From Desulfobulbaceae bacterium (lineage in GTDB: Bacteria; Desulfobacterota; Desulfobulbia; Desulfobulbales; Desulfocapsaceae), in NCBI GenBank assembly GCA_024640625.1, contig JAHEER010000021.1, positions 1 through 49,204 on the forward strand: 49,204 nt of DNA, read 5' to 3'. The notes beneath the pieces were generated by a model. It was given only the letters and a program-made list of their open reading frames with translations. It searched no databases and had not been told where the DNA came from. Both the position numbers and the translations under genes were made by a program. Position 1 is the first letter of the stretch, and each line of letters opens with the position of its first letter. This document shows positions 18,660 to 26,743 of this stretch, in pieces.

Positions 18660-19781
18660 ATGATTCGTTTCGACAGAAGAATGCTGGCCCATTTCGACTG
18701 GTGGCTGCTGATCATGTTTCTGCTTATCTGCGCCATGTCGCTGTTCAATCTCTACAGCGCCTCCTATCCGCCCAAGCCGTGGGGCACGCCTCCCTATCTC
18801 AAGCAACTTTATTTCTACCTGATTGGCTTTAGCGCCATCCTGGTGATCCTGGCCGTCGACTACCAGGAGCTGCACTTCTGGAACTATTTCTTCTATATCT
18901 TCGTGGTCGGGCTGCTCGCCGCGATTTTGATTATCGGCAAGACTGCCGGGGGTGCCCAGCGCTGGATCAGTCTTGGCTTTTTCAACCTGCAGCCCTCCGA
19001 GCTGGCCAAGCTAATGCTGGTCATCACCCTGGCCAGCTACTATTCCCGCAAGGAGGTGACCGACGGATACACCATCAGGCAACTGGTAGTGCCGATCGGG
19101 CTCACCCTGGTGCCTTTCGTCCTCATTCTCCTGCAGCCCGACCTGGGAACGGCCCTGATGCTCGGTTTCATCTTCGTGTCGATGACTGTCTTTGTAAAAC
19201 TGCGCTTTTCAGTCTACGCCATTTTAGGGAGCACCGGCGTTGCCATGGTCTTACTGGCCTGGGAAAAGTTACTGAAGCCGTACCAGAAGCAGCGTATTCA
19301 GACCTTTCTGAATCCGGAAGGGGATCCCATGGGCAGCGGCTACCAGATCATGCAGTCGAAAATCGCGGTGGGCAGCGGCGGCAGGTTTGGCAAAGGCTAT
19401 CTCGAAGGCACTCAGGGCCATCTCCACTTCCTCCCCGAACGTCACACCGATTTCGCCTTTGCGGTCTGGAGTGAGGAGTGGGGGTTCTTCGGCAGCCTGT
19501 TTTTTATCTCGATCTATTTTCTGATGCTGATCTGGGGGCTTTACTCGAGTGCCTTTGCCAGGGACCGGTTCGGCATGCTGCTGTCGTTTGGCATCGTCAT
19601 GCTGATCTTCTGGCAGGCGGTCATCAATCTGCTGATGATCCTCGGCTTCCTGCCGGTGGTCGGCATTCCTCTGCCGCTAGTCTCCTATGGCGGTTCTTCA
19701 CTGCTGACGACCCTGCTGGCCTTCGGCATCCTGCTTAACGTCAGGATGCGGCGTTTTCAGGTGGGGCAGAACGGCGACTGA
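18660..19781 (+). CDS. rodA: Peptidoglycan glycosyltransferase RodA
   Basis: 373 residues from the ATG at 18660 (GGGG 9 bases upstream); a TTG five codons earlier is an alternative. It is a SEDS-family polytopic membrane protein that polymerises lipid II with PBP2. SEDS landmarks are GGAQRWISLGFFNLQPSE, LLQPDLGTALML, the extracytoplasmic YQIMQSKIAVGSGG…GFGKG-like loop, FLPERHTDFAFAVWSEEWGF and the C-terminal PLVSYGGSSLLTTL. It closes the mre cluster. The gap to ferrochelatase, on the other strand, is only 48 bases and shows no clear terminator. Confidence 0.95.
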   Translation: MIRFDRRMLAHFDWWLLIMFLLICAMSLFNLYSASYPPKPWGTPPYLKQLYFYLIGFSAILVILAVDYQELHFWNYFFYIFVVGLLAAILIIGKTAGGAQRWISLGFFNLQPSELAKLMLVITLASYYSRKEVTDGYTIRQLVVPIGLTLVPFVLILLQPDLGTALMLGFIFVSMTVFVKLRFSVYAILGSTGVAMVLLAWEKLLKPYQKQRIQTFLNPEGDPMGSGYQIMQSKIAVGSGGRFGKGYLEGTQGHLHFLPERHTDFAFAVWSEEWGFFGSLFFISIYFLMLIWGLYSSAFARDRFGMLLSFGIVMLIFWQAVINLLMILGFLPVVGIPLPLVSYGGSSLLTTLLAFGILLNVRMRRFQVGQNGD

Positions 19782-19829
19782 GCGGCGTCACCTCTCCCCT
19801 GTTCATAATGGCCTAAGCCCAGCGTGTGA

Positions 19830-20813
19830 TCACTCTTTGTGCAGGGCCTGCAGAACGATATCCTTGAGGGCTTCGATGAAATCGGGGTCGTCGTTGAAAG
19901 AGGCGGTGGTCTCCAGTCTGATGCCGCACCCGGCGGCGAGTTCTTTATAGTCCATGTTGATTTCCACCAGGGTCTCCACGTGGTCCGAGACGAAGCTGAT
20001 CGGCACCATCAATATGTTGGTGCATCCCTGATCCCCGAGTGATTTTATGGTGTCAGGCGTCGAGGGTGACAGCCACTCGACCGGGCCGGATCTGCTCTGA
20101 TAACATATCCTGCCCTGCACCCCGGTGATTTTTTCCACTGCCGCGATGGTGCGCTGTAAATGATCCACATAGGGGTCGCCTTCTTCGATAAAGGATACCG
20201 GCAGACTGTGGGCGCTGTAGACGAGGTCAACCGATTCGCTGTCGAAGCGCTGCAGCCCCTGGGTGATTTTTGCCGCCAGACAGGCCACATAGCCGGGATG
20301 CTCGGGCCACGAGCCGATTTCGATCAGTTCTCCGCCCAGCGGGCGGTCCAGCAGGCAGCGTTTCAATTCATTGAGCGATGAGCCGCTGGTGGCGCAGGAG
20401 TAGTGGGGATAGAGGCTCAGGGCCACGAGCCGGTCGATCGGTTTATCTGCCAGACTTTTCAGGGCTTCGCGGGTCGTGGGGTGCCAATACCGCATGGCGG
20501 TAGCGACTATAAAATCTCCCTTCTCGCTCAGTTTCTTCTGCAGCGCCTGCTGCTGGGCTCTGGTAATCCTGGCAATCGGTGAACCACCGCCGATCCGGCC
20601 GTAGGTCGCCTTGCTTTTCGGGGCCCGTTTTCTGGCGATTAACCAGGCCAGCGGTTTCTGGAGAAAGGACGGCCCCAGTCTGATGATTTCTCTGTCTGAG
20701 AATATATTGTAAAGGAAGGGTCCGATATCCTCAGGTTTTTCAGGACCTCCCATGTTCAGAAGCAGGACCGCGGTGGTGGTGCGAGTGCTGAAATCGTGCT
20801 GATCAGCTTTCAT
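19830..20813 (-). CDS. hemH: Ferrochelatase
   Basis: 327 residues from the ATG at 20813; a start seven codons upstream (20834) is equally possible because neither has a good ribosome site. It inserts Fe2+ into a porphyrin. Family landmarks are VLLLNMGGPEKPEDIGPFL at the N-terminus, the catalytic-histidine motif YSAHSLP, the CYQSRSGPVEWLSPST region and FVSDHVETLVEINMDYKE near the C-terminus. The sequence alone does not tell whether protoporphyrin IX or coproporphyrin III is used. No other haem gene is nearby, and its neighbours are rodA (convergent) and the HPF-CSD gene (divergent). Confidence 0.93.
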   Translation of the reverse strand: MKADQHDFSTRTTTAVLLLNMGGPEKPEDIGPFLYNIFSDREIIRLGPSFLQKPLAWLIARKRAPKSKATYGRIGGGSPIARITRAQQQALQKKLSEKGDFIVATAMRYWHPTTREALKSLADKPIDRLVALSLYPHYSCATSGSSLNELKRCLLDRPLGGELIEIGSWPEHPGYVACLAAKITQGLQRFDSESVDLVYSAHSLPVSFIEEGDPYVDHLQRTIAAVEKITGVQGRICYQSRSGPVEWLSPSTPDTIKSLGDQGCTNILMVPISFVSDHVETLVEINMDYKELAAGCGIRLETTASFNDDPDFIEALKDIVLQALHKE

Positions 20814-21182
20814 AATCACCAATTCATAACACATTCCCGGAGGGCTGAAAATAAAAGATTATTAATTCAGACCCTTGTCCCGGAAAAGAGGTTCCAGGGG
20901 GAAATTTTACCAGTGTTAGCTTGATTCTGATCAGGCGGTTAATATAATATGAACATAGGAAATAGAGATGTTACTTGTCTAAGAGTCTTAGAGAGTCCTA
21001 GTGTTGATACCTCGGTTATTTCTTTCCAAATCCCAATCCCTGCAGAACACAATTCAATTGTTTTACATCCGTTTTCTTACTGAAATCAGGAGGATTCAGG
21101 AAAGCGGAGCGGTCGAGGCGCGTCCGTAGGGCGTATGTTTTTGGCAGCGTTATGCTGCCTGAAAACCAGATGGAGGAAATAT
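20814..21182. other. Divergent region between hemH and the HPF-CSD gene
   Basis: About 370 bases with no gene. It holds the putative promoter at 20921-20948 and, downstream of it, roughly 230 bases of leader for the plus-strand gene. The stretch 20981-21001 contains a short repeated AGAGTC / AGAGTCC motif of unknown meaning. No hemH promoter could be placed with confidence. Confidence 0.35.
20921..20948 (+). promoter_or_regulatory. Putative sigma-70 promoter of the HPF-CSD gene
   Basis: TTGATT (20921-20926) and a perfect TATAAT (20943-20948) are separated by 16 bases. Transcription would start near 20955 and leave a leader of roughly 230 bases before the ATG at 21183. Cold-shock genes often have long leaders, and this one encodes a cold-shock domain. 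Confidence 0.5.
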
Positions 21183-21716
21183 ATGGAACTGAAAGTCGAA
21201 GCCCGCAATGTTGAGTTGAAGAAAGGCTGGCAGATGAAAATAGAAGAGGAAAAGGAGAAACTGCTTAAAAACTATGCCAGTTTCGTTCTCCACCTCAGAG
21301 TGTCGATTGCAGCCACGACTCACCACAAAGAGGGCGGTTACGAAGTCAAGATTGTGGCTTCGGTGCCAAACGACACAGTGGTAGTAACCAGAAAAGGGGA
21401 GCCTGTGCGCCCCTTGCTTATCGAGGCATTTGATGTTCTAACCTTACAGCTCAAGGAAATTCTCAGAAAGAAGAGGAAAAGCAAGAAGCAGGCGGAACCA
21501 ACCAACGCTGGTGACAGCGTCGGCGTGATCAACAAGGTCTCCCCTCATGAATCGTATGGATTCATCACCACCTATGACGACCGGGAGATCTACTTTCACG
21601 AGAACGCACTGAAAAATGCGGAGATAGACGACCTCGTCGAGGGCGACAGCGTCATTTACGGAGAGTCGCTCGGCGACAAAGGCCCTCAGGCATCCTGGGT
21701 GAGAGTCGCCAAGTAA
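21183..21716 (+). CDS. HPF/RaiA-type ribosome-associated protein fused to a cold-shock domain
   Basis: 177 residues from the ATG at 21183 (GGAGG 7 bases upstream); the frame runs further upstream without a ribosome site. Residues 1-105 resemble the S30AE/HPF fold (alternating strands and two helices, LKVEARNVELKKGWQMKIEE, YEVKIVASVPNDTVVVTRKG), which binds the 30S decoding site. A lysine-rich linker (LRKKRKSKKQ) leads to an OB-fold cold-shock domain with GVINKVSPHESYGFITTYDD and EIYFHENAL, the RNP1/RNP2-like surface. The fusion probably links ribosome protection with RNA binding under stress (inference). A strong terminator follows. Confidence 0.85.
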   Translation: MELKVEARNVELKKGWQMKIEEEKEKLLKNYASFVLHLRVSIAATTHHKEGGYEVKIVASVPNDTVVVTRKGEPVRPLLIEAFDVLTLQLKEILRKKRKSKKQAEPTNAGDSVGVINKVSPHESYGFITTYDDREIYFHENALKNAEIDDLVEGDSVIYGESLGDKGPQASWVRVAK

Positions 21717-21736
21717 TCGAACTCAATAATAAATTT

Positions 21737-21776
21737 AAAGCCCCCGGAGCAGATTCTGCCCGGGGGCTTTCTGTTT
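21737..21776 (+). terminator. Intrinsic terminator after the HPF-CSD gene
   Basis: Perfect 11-base arms AAAGCCCCCGG (21737-21747) and CCGGGGGCTTT (21760-21770), then CTGTTT. GC-rich and well placed 20 bases after the stop. Because both arms end in A/T runs it may act in both directions. Confidence 0.8.
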
Positions 21777-21783
21777 CAAGGGT

Positions 21784-21843
21784 GACACAATACCCATCGT
21801 GTCCCCTCAAGGCAGCCAATAGGGACACGATGGGTATTGTGTC
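21784..21843. repeat. Palindromic repeat element, copy 1
   Basis: Perfect inverted repeat with 22-base arms (21784-21805 and 21822-21843; arm contains ACACAATACCCATCGTGTCCC) and a 16-base loop. It lies between the convergent HPF-CSD and KamA-like genes. Copy 2 at 32663-32717 shares the same ACACAATACCCATC sequence. It resembles REP/REPIN-type elements; no transposase gene is in the window. Confidence 0.8.
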
Positions 21844-21856
21844 CCTCTTGAATGGA

Positions 21857-23440
21857 TCAATATTTACTGAAAGAGAAGTCCTCGCTGCCGTAGAGCAGCG
21901 GGTCGGCGTCGGGGTAGCTGACTTCCTCGCCGTTCCATGGCTTCCTCAAGGTATAGCTGTTGTCCTCCTCACCCACGACGTTGGAGCGGTGCAGCGGGAT
22001 CTTGCCGCCGGCGGTGGCGATGTAGCGCGGAATTGCATCACCGGAGATATTGCCGTACATGGATTCCACGATGTCCCTGCCGACCTCGAGCGGCACGCGG
22101 AAATGAGTGAACTGCGGATTGCGATAGCTGCAGTTGAAGATGTAATAGGGCCTGACATAGGCTTCCTGGATCGTTTCGCAGAGTTTCCACATCTTCACCC
22201 GGGAGTCGTTGATGCCTTTAAGCAGTACGGCCTGGTTGAGCACCGTAAAACTGCGTTTTGAAAGACGCCGGAAAGTATCGCGCGACACCGGGGTTATCTC
22301 CTGGGCGGTATTGATCTGGGTCACCACCCTGATGGGTTTTCTGTCGTTGCTCTTTTCTATGATGTCGAGTAATTCGTCATCGACCCGCATCGGCACCGTG
22401 ACCGGGACCCTGGTGCCGAGCCGTTTGACTTTCACGTGGTCGATTTCATCCAATTGCTCGAGCAGCCAGTCGAGCATCGAGTTGGGCAGCACGAAGGCGT
22501 CGCCGCCGGTGACCAGTACGTCCCTGATGCGTTCGTTGGCCCTTATATAATCGAGCGCCTCTCGATAGGCCTCCCGGGAGTAAATTTTGTCCTTGCGGCC
22601 GATGTGGGCGATGCGCAGGCAGTGGGTGCAGTACATGGCACACATATTGGTGGCCTTGATGGTCACCACCCGGGGGTAAAACTGATCGATGAGCCGGGCC
22701 GGCGAATGGTCGGCGGCCACGGGCGGAATTTCAATGCCGGCGTTGTCGATCATTTCACCGGTGGGAATCGACTGGAGCATGACCGGATCGTTCACCATAC
22801 CGGGCCTGATCAGGCTGGTATAGTAAGGGGTCAGCCGCATCCGGTATTCTTTGGTGACCCTGGCAACCGAGCTTGCGGCTTGGGGCGGCAGGTCGATCAG
22901 CTCGGCCAGGGTGTCGATGGAGTCGACCACATGTCTTATCTGACCTGGATACGAGTCCCACTCAGCGTCGGACATCTTCAGCCTGTACTTTATCCTGGCC
23001 TGGTTTTCCAGGATACTATCCCACAATTCAATGCCGCTTGGCGCCACCTCGTCCTTTTCCTTCAGATAGGCGTCCACCCGGTCATTGGCCTCGGCGGCAA
23101 TGGGCAGGGCCTGGGTCAGCCGCCCGCCGATGCTGACCATATGTTCGTCAATCTGCTGGTGCTTCAGGGCAAGCCCCTCCAGGGTGTCCGGACGGATGCC
23201 GAAAGCCTCCGGGGAAAAGTGATGCTGCCGCCGGCAATGCAGCAGGAAAGTGAAGAGTTCGACAATCGGCTCGGTCAGTTCCGCCTCGCTGGCCCTGGCC
23301 AGCAGTTGGTCAGCCTTGAGGCGGGCCTCCTCTCCCGGGTCGCCGACCTGTTCACCGGCAGGCTGCAACGTTTCCAGCAGGGTTCTCGTATAGTCGTCCA
23401 GCGCCAGCTCAGATGAAGCGGCGTCGCCATTATCGTTCAT
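21857..23440 (-). CDS. KamA-family radical SAM aminomutase-like protein, divergent substrate site
   Basis: 527 residues, longer than lysine 2,3-aminomutase (~416) by an N-terminal extension of about 200 residues. The radical-SAM cluster motif CAMYCTHC gives Cys267, Cys271 and Cys274; TGGDAF (311-316) is the SAM-binding GGD motif; Lys480 (ATAGGK) aligns with the PLP-binding lysine. Enzymes of this family move an amino group from C2 to C3 by 5'-deoxyadenosyl radical and PLP chemistry. The two aspartates that hold the lysine side chain in the clostridial enzyme (Asp293, Asp330) align by eye with Ser438 (FNCSYRN) and Thr476, so lysine is unlikely to be the substrate. The gene overlaps the ATP-grasp gene by 4 bases (ATGA, 23437-23440), so the products probably act in one pathway. 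Confidence 0.87.
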   Translation of the reverse strand: MNDNGDAASSELALDDYTRTLLETLQPAGEQVGDPGEEARLKADQLLARASEAELTEPIVELFTFLLHCRRQHHFSPEAFGIRPDTLEGLALKHQQIDEHMVSIGGRLTQALPIAAEANDRVDAYLKEKDEVAPSGIELWDSILENQARIKYRLKMSDAEWDSYPGQIRHVVDSIDTLAELIDLPPQAASSVARVTKEYRMRLTPYYTSLIRPGMVNDPVMLQSIPTGEMIDNAGIEIPPVAADHSPARLIDQFYPRVVTIKATNMCAMYCTHCLRIAHIGRKDKIYSREAYREALDYIRANERIRDVLVTGGDAFVLPNSMLDWLLEQLDEIDHVKVKRLGTRVPVTVPMRVDDELLDIIEKSNDRKPIRVVTQINTAQEITPVSRDTFRRLSKRSFTVLNQAVLLKGINDSRVKMWKLCETIQEAYVRPYYIFNCSYRNPQFTHFRVPLEVGRDIVESMYGNISGDAIPRYIATAGGKIPLHRSNVVGEEDNSYTLRKPWNGEEVSYPDADPLLYGSEDFSFSKY

Positions 23441-24864
23441 TGTCTTTCAGCCTCAATTATCGTTTGTCTGATGAAGCCGACACCCTGGCACAAGCCCTCT
23501 TCGACATCGTCCCGGTTTTTGGCTACCGATACCACGCGGGCCAGAAAAGTGCCCGGCATGACCAGAAAATTGGTGCCCGGGTGCTCGAGTATGACGAAAT
23601 CCTTGATCAGCTCGCCGTTGGCGACCTTTCTGAAGGTTTCCCGTTCGTAAGGGTTCTGAGGAATGTAGCCGGTGGTCAGTTTCTTGCTTTCTATTTTGTA
23701 GTTGTAGGTACCCCAATGAATGTTTCTGATATTGTCACCCATCTCCATGACGTGGGGCGGAAATCTGTTCTCGGTCACTGCGTAATATTCCAATTCCGGC
23801 AGCATGGGTGATCCTTCGGGCAGGGATTGTTCCAGGGTGAAGCAGAACTCCAGGGTGGTCCCCTGTTTCCTGGCATTGATCTCCAGGAAATAGACGTTGC
23901 CGTCGTTGTCGATCAGGTAGTCACAGCCGAAAATGCCGCGATACCCCTTACGGCCCAGCATCTTACCGACCTTGACCGTGTAATCATAAAGTTTTGTGCG
24001 CTGCTCAGCGCTGACCGTTGAAGGGAATTTGGAGCCGATAAAGCGGTTGCCGTCGACGATCACCTGATCTGCCACGCCGGCGATGTAGACATCTTCTTCG
24101 TTGGCGACCACAGCAAGTACGGTGGGGTCGAGCTGATGCGGAATGAAACGGGAGATCAAGTAGACATCGTTGGTCTTGCCGAATTTCTGCTCCACCTGGT
24201 TCTGGTTGAAGGTGACGGCCGAATTGATGCCGGCCGCTGAATAGGCGCCGCTGACAAAAATACCGTCCGTCCATCGATCCCTGAGATCGGCGGTGATCCT
24301 CAGCAAACACTCCCAGTTTTCGCAGATCGTGTGTTCGGCCAGCGGTACTATCCCTTCCAGCGCCTTATACTGGGCAATCTTGTTGTTGAACTGCCGGGCC
24401 AGATATTTGTCAGGCCCGAGGATCGATACCCGGTCGATCTTGTCGAGGGTCATCTCCAGGACACTTTCATAAAGATTTATGTAGAGCTGATTCTGCCGCT
24501 CGAGAATTCTGTCGATCAACTCACGAATGATCCTGGAGTTGGACACCGCACTCATGAATTTGGCGGTATCTATTCTCCAACTATGGCGTGGTTCCTTACC
24601 GTTTTGCACAAAGCTGTGGTCGGAGATCAGTTCCTCACCGCCGAAGGGGTTGATGACGATGATGTTGGCATAGTTGTATTGAATGCAGACATCGGGGATG
24701 ATCGAGATGAACCGAATTTGACGTTTGGGAATACGGTGGGCCAGGGCTTCTTGAACGAAGTAGTTGAGGCTGTAAGTTTTCAGCTCACCTACATAGAGAA
24801 AGTAGTAGTAGTCAGGGTTGTAGGTGAAGTTAGTAAATAGAATCTCGTCGTCTTCCAGAACCAT
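23437..24864 (-). CDS. ATP-grasp ligase-like protein coupled to the KamA homologue
   Basis: 475 residues. The middle and C-terminal parts fit an ATP-grasp fold: SRFIPHQLDPTVLAVVANEE (strand and central loop), KGYRGIFGCDYLIDNDGNVYF, then LEINARKQGTTLEF with metal-binding residues near Asp315, Glu328, Asn330 and Arg332. The first ~140 residues (LFTNFTYNPDYYYFLYVGEL…) form a separate domain I do not recognise. ATP-grasp enzymes join a carboxylate to an amine or thiol through an acyl phosphate. Translation is coupled to the downstream KamA-like gene, suggesting that a rearranged amino acid is made and then ligated, or the reverse; the substrates are unknown. A leader with an intrinsic terminator lies directly upstream. 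Confidence 0.8.
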   Translation of the reverse strand: MVLEDDEILFTNFTYNPDYYYFLYVGELKTYSLNYFVQEALAHRIPKRQIRFISIIPDVCIQYNYANIIVINPFGGEELISDHSFVQNGKEPRHSWRIDTAKFMSAVSNSRIIRELIDRILERQNQLYINLYESVLEMTLDKIDRVSILGPDKYLARQFNNKIAQYKALEGIVPLAEHTICENWECLLRITADLRDRWTDGIFVSGAYSAAGINSAVTFNQNQVEQKFGKTNDVYLISRFIPHQLDPTVLAVVANEEDVYIAGVADQVIVDGNRFIGSKFPSTVSAEQRTKLYDYTVKVGKMLGRKGYRGIFGCDYLIDNDGNVYFLEINARKQGTTLEFCFTLEQSLPEGSPMLPELEYYAVTENRFPPHVMEMGDNIRNIHWGTYNYKIESKKLTTGYIPQNPYERETFRKVANGELIKDFVILEHPGTNFLVMPGTFLARVVSVAKNRDDVEEGLCQGVGFIRQTIIEAERQ

Positions 24865-24919
24865 GTGCTTATTTCCCCTACCCGTTCATCTGGTCACAGC
24901 CTGCCTGGCCAGAACCATA

Positions 24920-24972
24920 AAAACAAAAAAGACACTGATCGTATGCCGCCATGGCGGTTCGATCCGTGTCTT
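24920..24972 (-). terminator. Intrinsic terminator or attenuator upstream of the ATP-grasp gene
   Basis: On the minus strand a long hairpin with arms AGACAC/GTGTCT (24967-24972 and 24931-24936), GATCG/CGATC and the self-complementary CCGCCATGGCGG (24947-24958). It is followed by TTTTTTGTTTTT. It stands 56 bases before the ATP-grasp ATG, so it either ends a separate small RNA or controls read-through into the two genes. Confidence 0.8.
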
Positions 24973-25143
24973 ACACCTTCCCTGCGTGTGGTCCCCGCAT
25001 TGAACGGGGCTGATCGTCTGAAACGGCTCATCCGAGGAAGACCTAGTGGCTGCCGAAATTCAGGTTACCGGTCCAGGGTTCGCAACCAGTTCCGTATCCC
25101 GCTGCCTTCCAGGAAGAATAGGAATGGTGAACTGGTCAGATTA
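24973..25143 (-). ncRNA. Candidate structured leader RNA or small RNA
   Basis: From the expected start point of the minus-strand promoter (about 25143) to the terminator lie some 170 bases with no open frame but several hairpins. These include CCAGTTC (25130-25136)/GAACTGG (25087-25093) enclosing CTTCC/GGAAG, and CCCCG/CGGGG around TTCAATG near 25000. The sequence does not match the riboswitch, 6S, SRP, tmRNA or RNase P consensus sequences I know. A promoter-hairpins-terminator order directly ahead of a biosynthetic pair fits a transcription-attenuating riboswitch or an independent sRNA. Confidence 0.5.
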
Positions 25144-25149
25144 AGCTCT

Positions 25150-25178
25150 CATTACCTCCAAGATGTACCTTTGTCAAG
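25150..25178 (-). promoter_or_regulatory. Promoter of the leader RNA and ATP-grasp/KamA pair
   Basis: On the minus strand a perfect TTGACA (25173-25178) and TAATGA (25150-25155) are 17 bases apart. It reads into the structured leader and then the two-gene unit. Confidence 0.6.
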
Positions 25179-25206
25179 CAAATGGTTTCCCCTTACAGAA
25201 GTTTAA

Positions 25207-25533
25207 GAAATTTTTGCAGAAGGTGTCAAAATGATTATCGTTTTGTCAGTTAAGCGGTCTCCTCGTGTTGCCTATCTCTACTGGGAAATGGCTTGACTTA
25301 TGGGGTAAATTTTGTGATTAATATTTATACCTTAATGCTTTTCCAATGGAGAATTGGAGATCTCATTGGAAACAGGTGAAGGCAGTCGATGCCGTTCACA
25401 CTGCGGCATCTCTTCTTTCAGCCACTGTTTTTAATTTAAACGGTTCTATCGGTTACCGTTGCCGGTGACCGGCCAGTGTCTCTTGGGTAGGATTTATTTG
25501 AGAGATAGTCTTTAAACTCAAACAGGAGGGAGT
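25207..25533. other. Non-coding region upstream of the TAXI binding-protein gene
   Basis: About 330 bases with no gene, upstream of the plus-strand TAXI binding-protein gene. It contains TTGACT near 25292 followed by A/T-rich sequence that could be a promoter, but no clean -10. An imperfect inverted repeat CGGTTACCG / CGGTGACCG at 25450-25471 may be a regulator site. No named operator is recognised. Confidence 0.3.
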
Positions 25534-26514
25534 ATGAGTATGAAAAGAAAAGCATCATTGTTGGCGGCCCTGACTCTGGGTTTTGTCATGGCGTTCAGTT
25601 CTGCGGCAGTCAGTGACACCACCTTCGTGACCATCGGCACCGGCGGGGTAACCGGTGTCTACTATCCGACTGGCGGCGCCATTGCCCGTCTGGTCAACAA
25701 GGGCAAGAAAGAGCATGGCATCAGAGCCTCGGTGGAGAGTACCGGCGGCTCGGTCTACAACCTCAATGCCTTGGCCTCAGGCGAACTCGAGATGGGTGTG
25801 GCCCAGTCGGACTGGCAGTATCACGCCTGGAACGGCACCTCCAAATTCAAGGAGAAGGGACCGAATAAAGATCTGCGAGCTGTCTTTTCAGTTCACCCCG
25901 AGCCCTTCACTGTGGTCGCCCGGGCCGACTCAGGCATTAAGAATTTCCAGGATCTCAAGGGTAAACGCGTAAACATCGGTAACCCGGGATCAGGGCAGCG
26001 CGGCACCATGGAAGTGGTCATGGAGAAAATGGGCTGGACCAAGGACGACTTCAAACTGGCCTCCGAACTCAAGTCCGCCGAGCAGTCAAAAGCTCTGTGC
26101 GACAACAAGATCGATGCCATCGTCTTTACTGTCGGCCATCCCAGCGGCTCGATCAAGGAAGCTACCACCTCCTGTGACTCGGTTCTGGTGAACGTTGAGG
26201 GCCCGGAAATCGATGCTCTGGTCGAAGAAAACGATTACTATCGGACAGCAACCATTCCGGCCGGAATGTACCGCGGCAACGACACGGATACCAAGACCTT
26301 TGGTGTCGGCGCCACCTTTGTAAGCTCCGCCACGGTTCCCGAGGATGTAATCTACGTTGTGGTTAAGTCTGTGTTCGAGAATTTCGACGACTTCAAGAAA
26401 CTGCATCCTGCTTTTGCCGTTCTGAAGAAAGAGGAAATGGTAAAAGACGGCCTCTCGGCTCCGCTGCATGACGGCGCTGCCAAGTACTACAAAGAAGTCG
26501 GCCTGATCAAGTAA
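25534..26514 (+). CDS. TAXI-family TRAP transporter periplasmic binding protein
   Basis: 326 residues with a Sec signal peptide (about 1-27). The mature protein begins [27 protein letters not shown], the TAXI hallmark (T-G-G…G-x-Y-Y-P-x-G). Further family features are [48 protein letters not shown] and [21 protein letters not shown]. Such proteins capture small carboxylates or related anions for a Na+-driven TRAP permease; the ligand cannot be told here. Two ATGs (25534, 25540) share the AGGAGGG ribosome site. The permease gene follows after a hairpin, an arrangement that makes more binding protein than permease. Confidence 0.93.
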   Translation: MSMKRKASLLAALTLGFVMAFSSAAVSDTTFVTIGTGGVTGVYYPTGGAIARLVNKGKKEHGIRASVESTGGSVYNLNALASGELEMGVAQSDWQYHAWNGTSKFKEKGPNKDLRAVFSVHPEPFTVVARADSGIKNFQDLKGKRVNIGNPGSGQRGTMEVVMEKMGWTKDDFKLASELKSAEQSKALCDNKIDAIVFTVGHPSGSIKEATTSCDSVLVNVEGPEIDALVEENDYYRTATIPAGMYRGNDTDTKTFGVGATFVSSATVPEDVIYVVVKSVFENFDDFKKLHPAFAVLKKEEMVKDGLSAPLHDGAAKYYKEVGLIK

Positions 26515-26533
26515 TTCGGGGCCGTTCGTCTAC

Positions 26534-26577
26534 AGGTTGTGCATACTCGTAAAAAGTGTGCACAACCTTTTTCTTTT
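26534..26577 (+). terminator. Intrinsic terminator or attenuator between TAXI binding protein and TRAP permease
   Basis: Perfect 10-base arms AGGTTGTGCA (26534-26543) and TGCACAACCT (26559-26568), then TTTTCTTTT. It lies 20 bases after the binding-protein stop. Partial read-through would set a high binding-protein to permease ratio. Confidence 0.8.
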
Positions 26578-26743
26578 GCCCGGCCGGGTAGGGCCGGGCA
26601 GGAGTATCCGGAAGTGTATTTTTCCATGGTCTGGATCAGCCCGGAAGACTCGGGCCCCTTCATCGCAGTCCCGTGGTGATCGTTGGAATGCAGTCGGCGC
26701 CACTGAACGAGCGTTTGCCAGCAATGCCTAACAGGAGTCGATC

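Noticed and set aside
22436..23416. Long plus-strand frame opposite the KamA-like gene
   Set aside because: A shadow of high-GC codon use; the minus-strand protein has catalytic motifs and the antisense product has none.
24973..25143. Identification of the leader as 6S RNA, SRP RNA or a named riboswitch
   Set aside because: None of the conserved sequence blocks of these RNAs could be found by eye, so it is reported only as an unnamed structured RNA.
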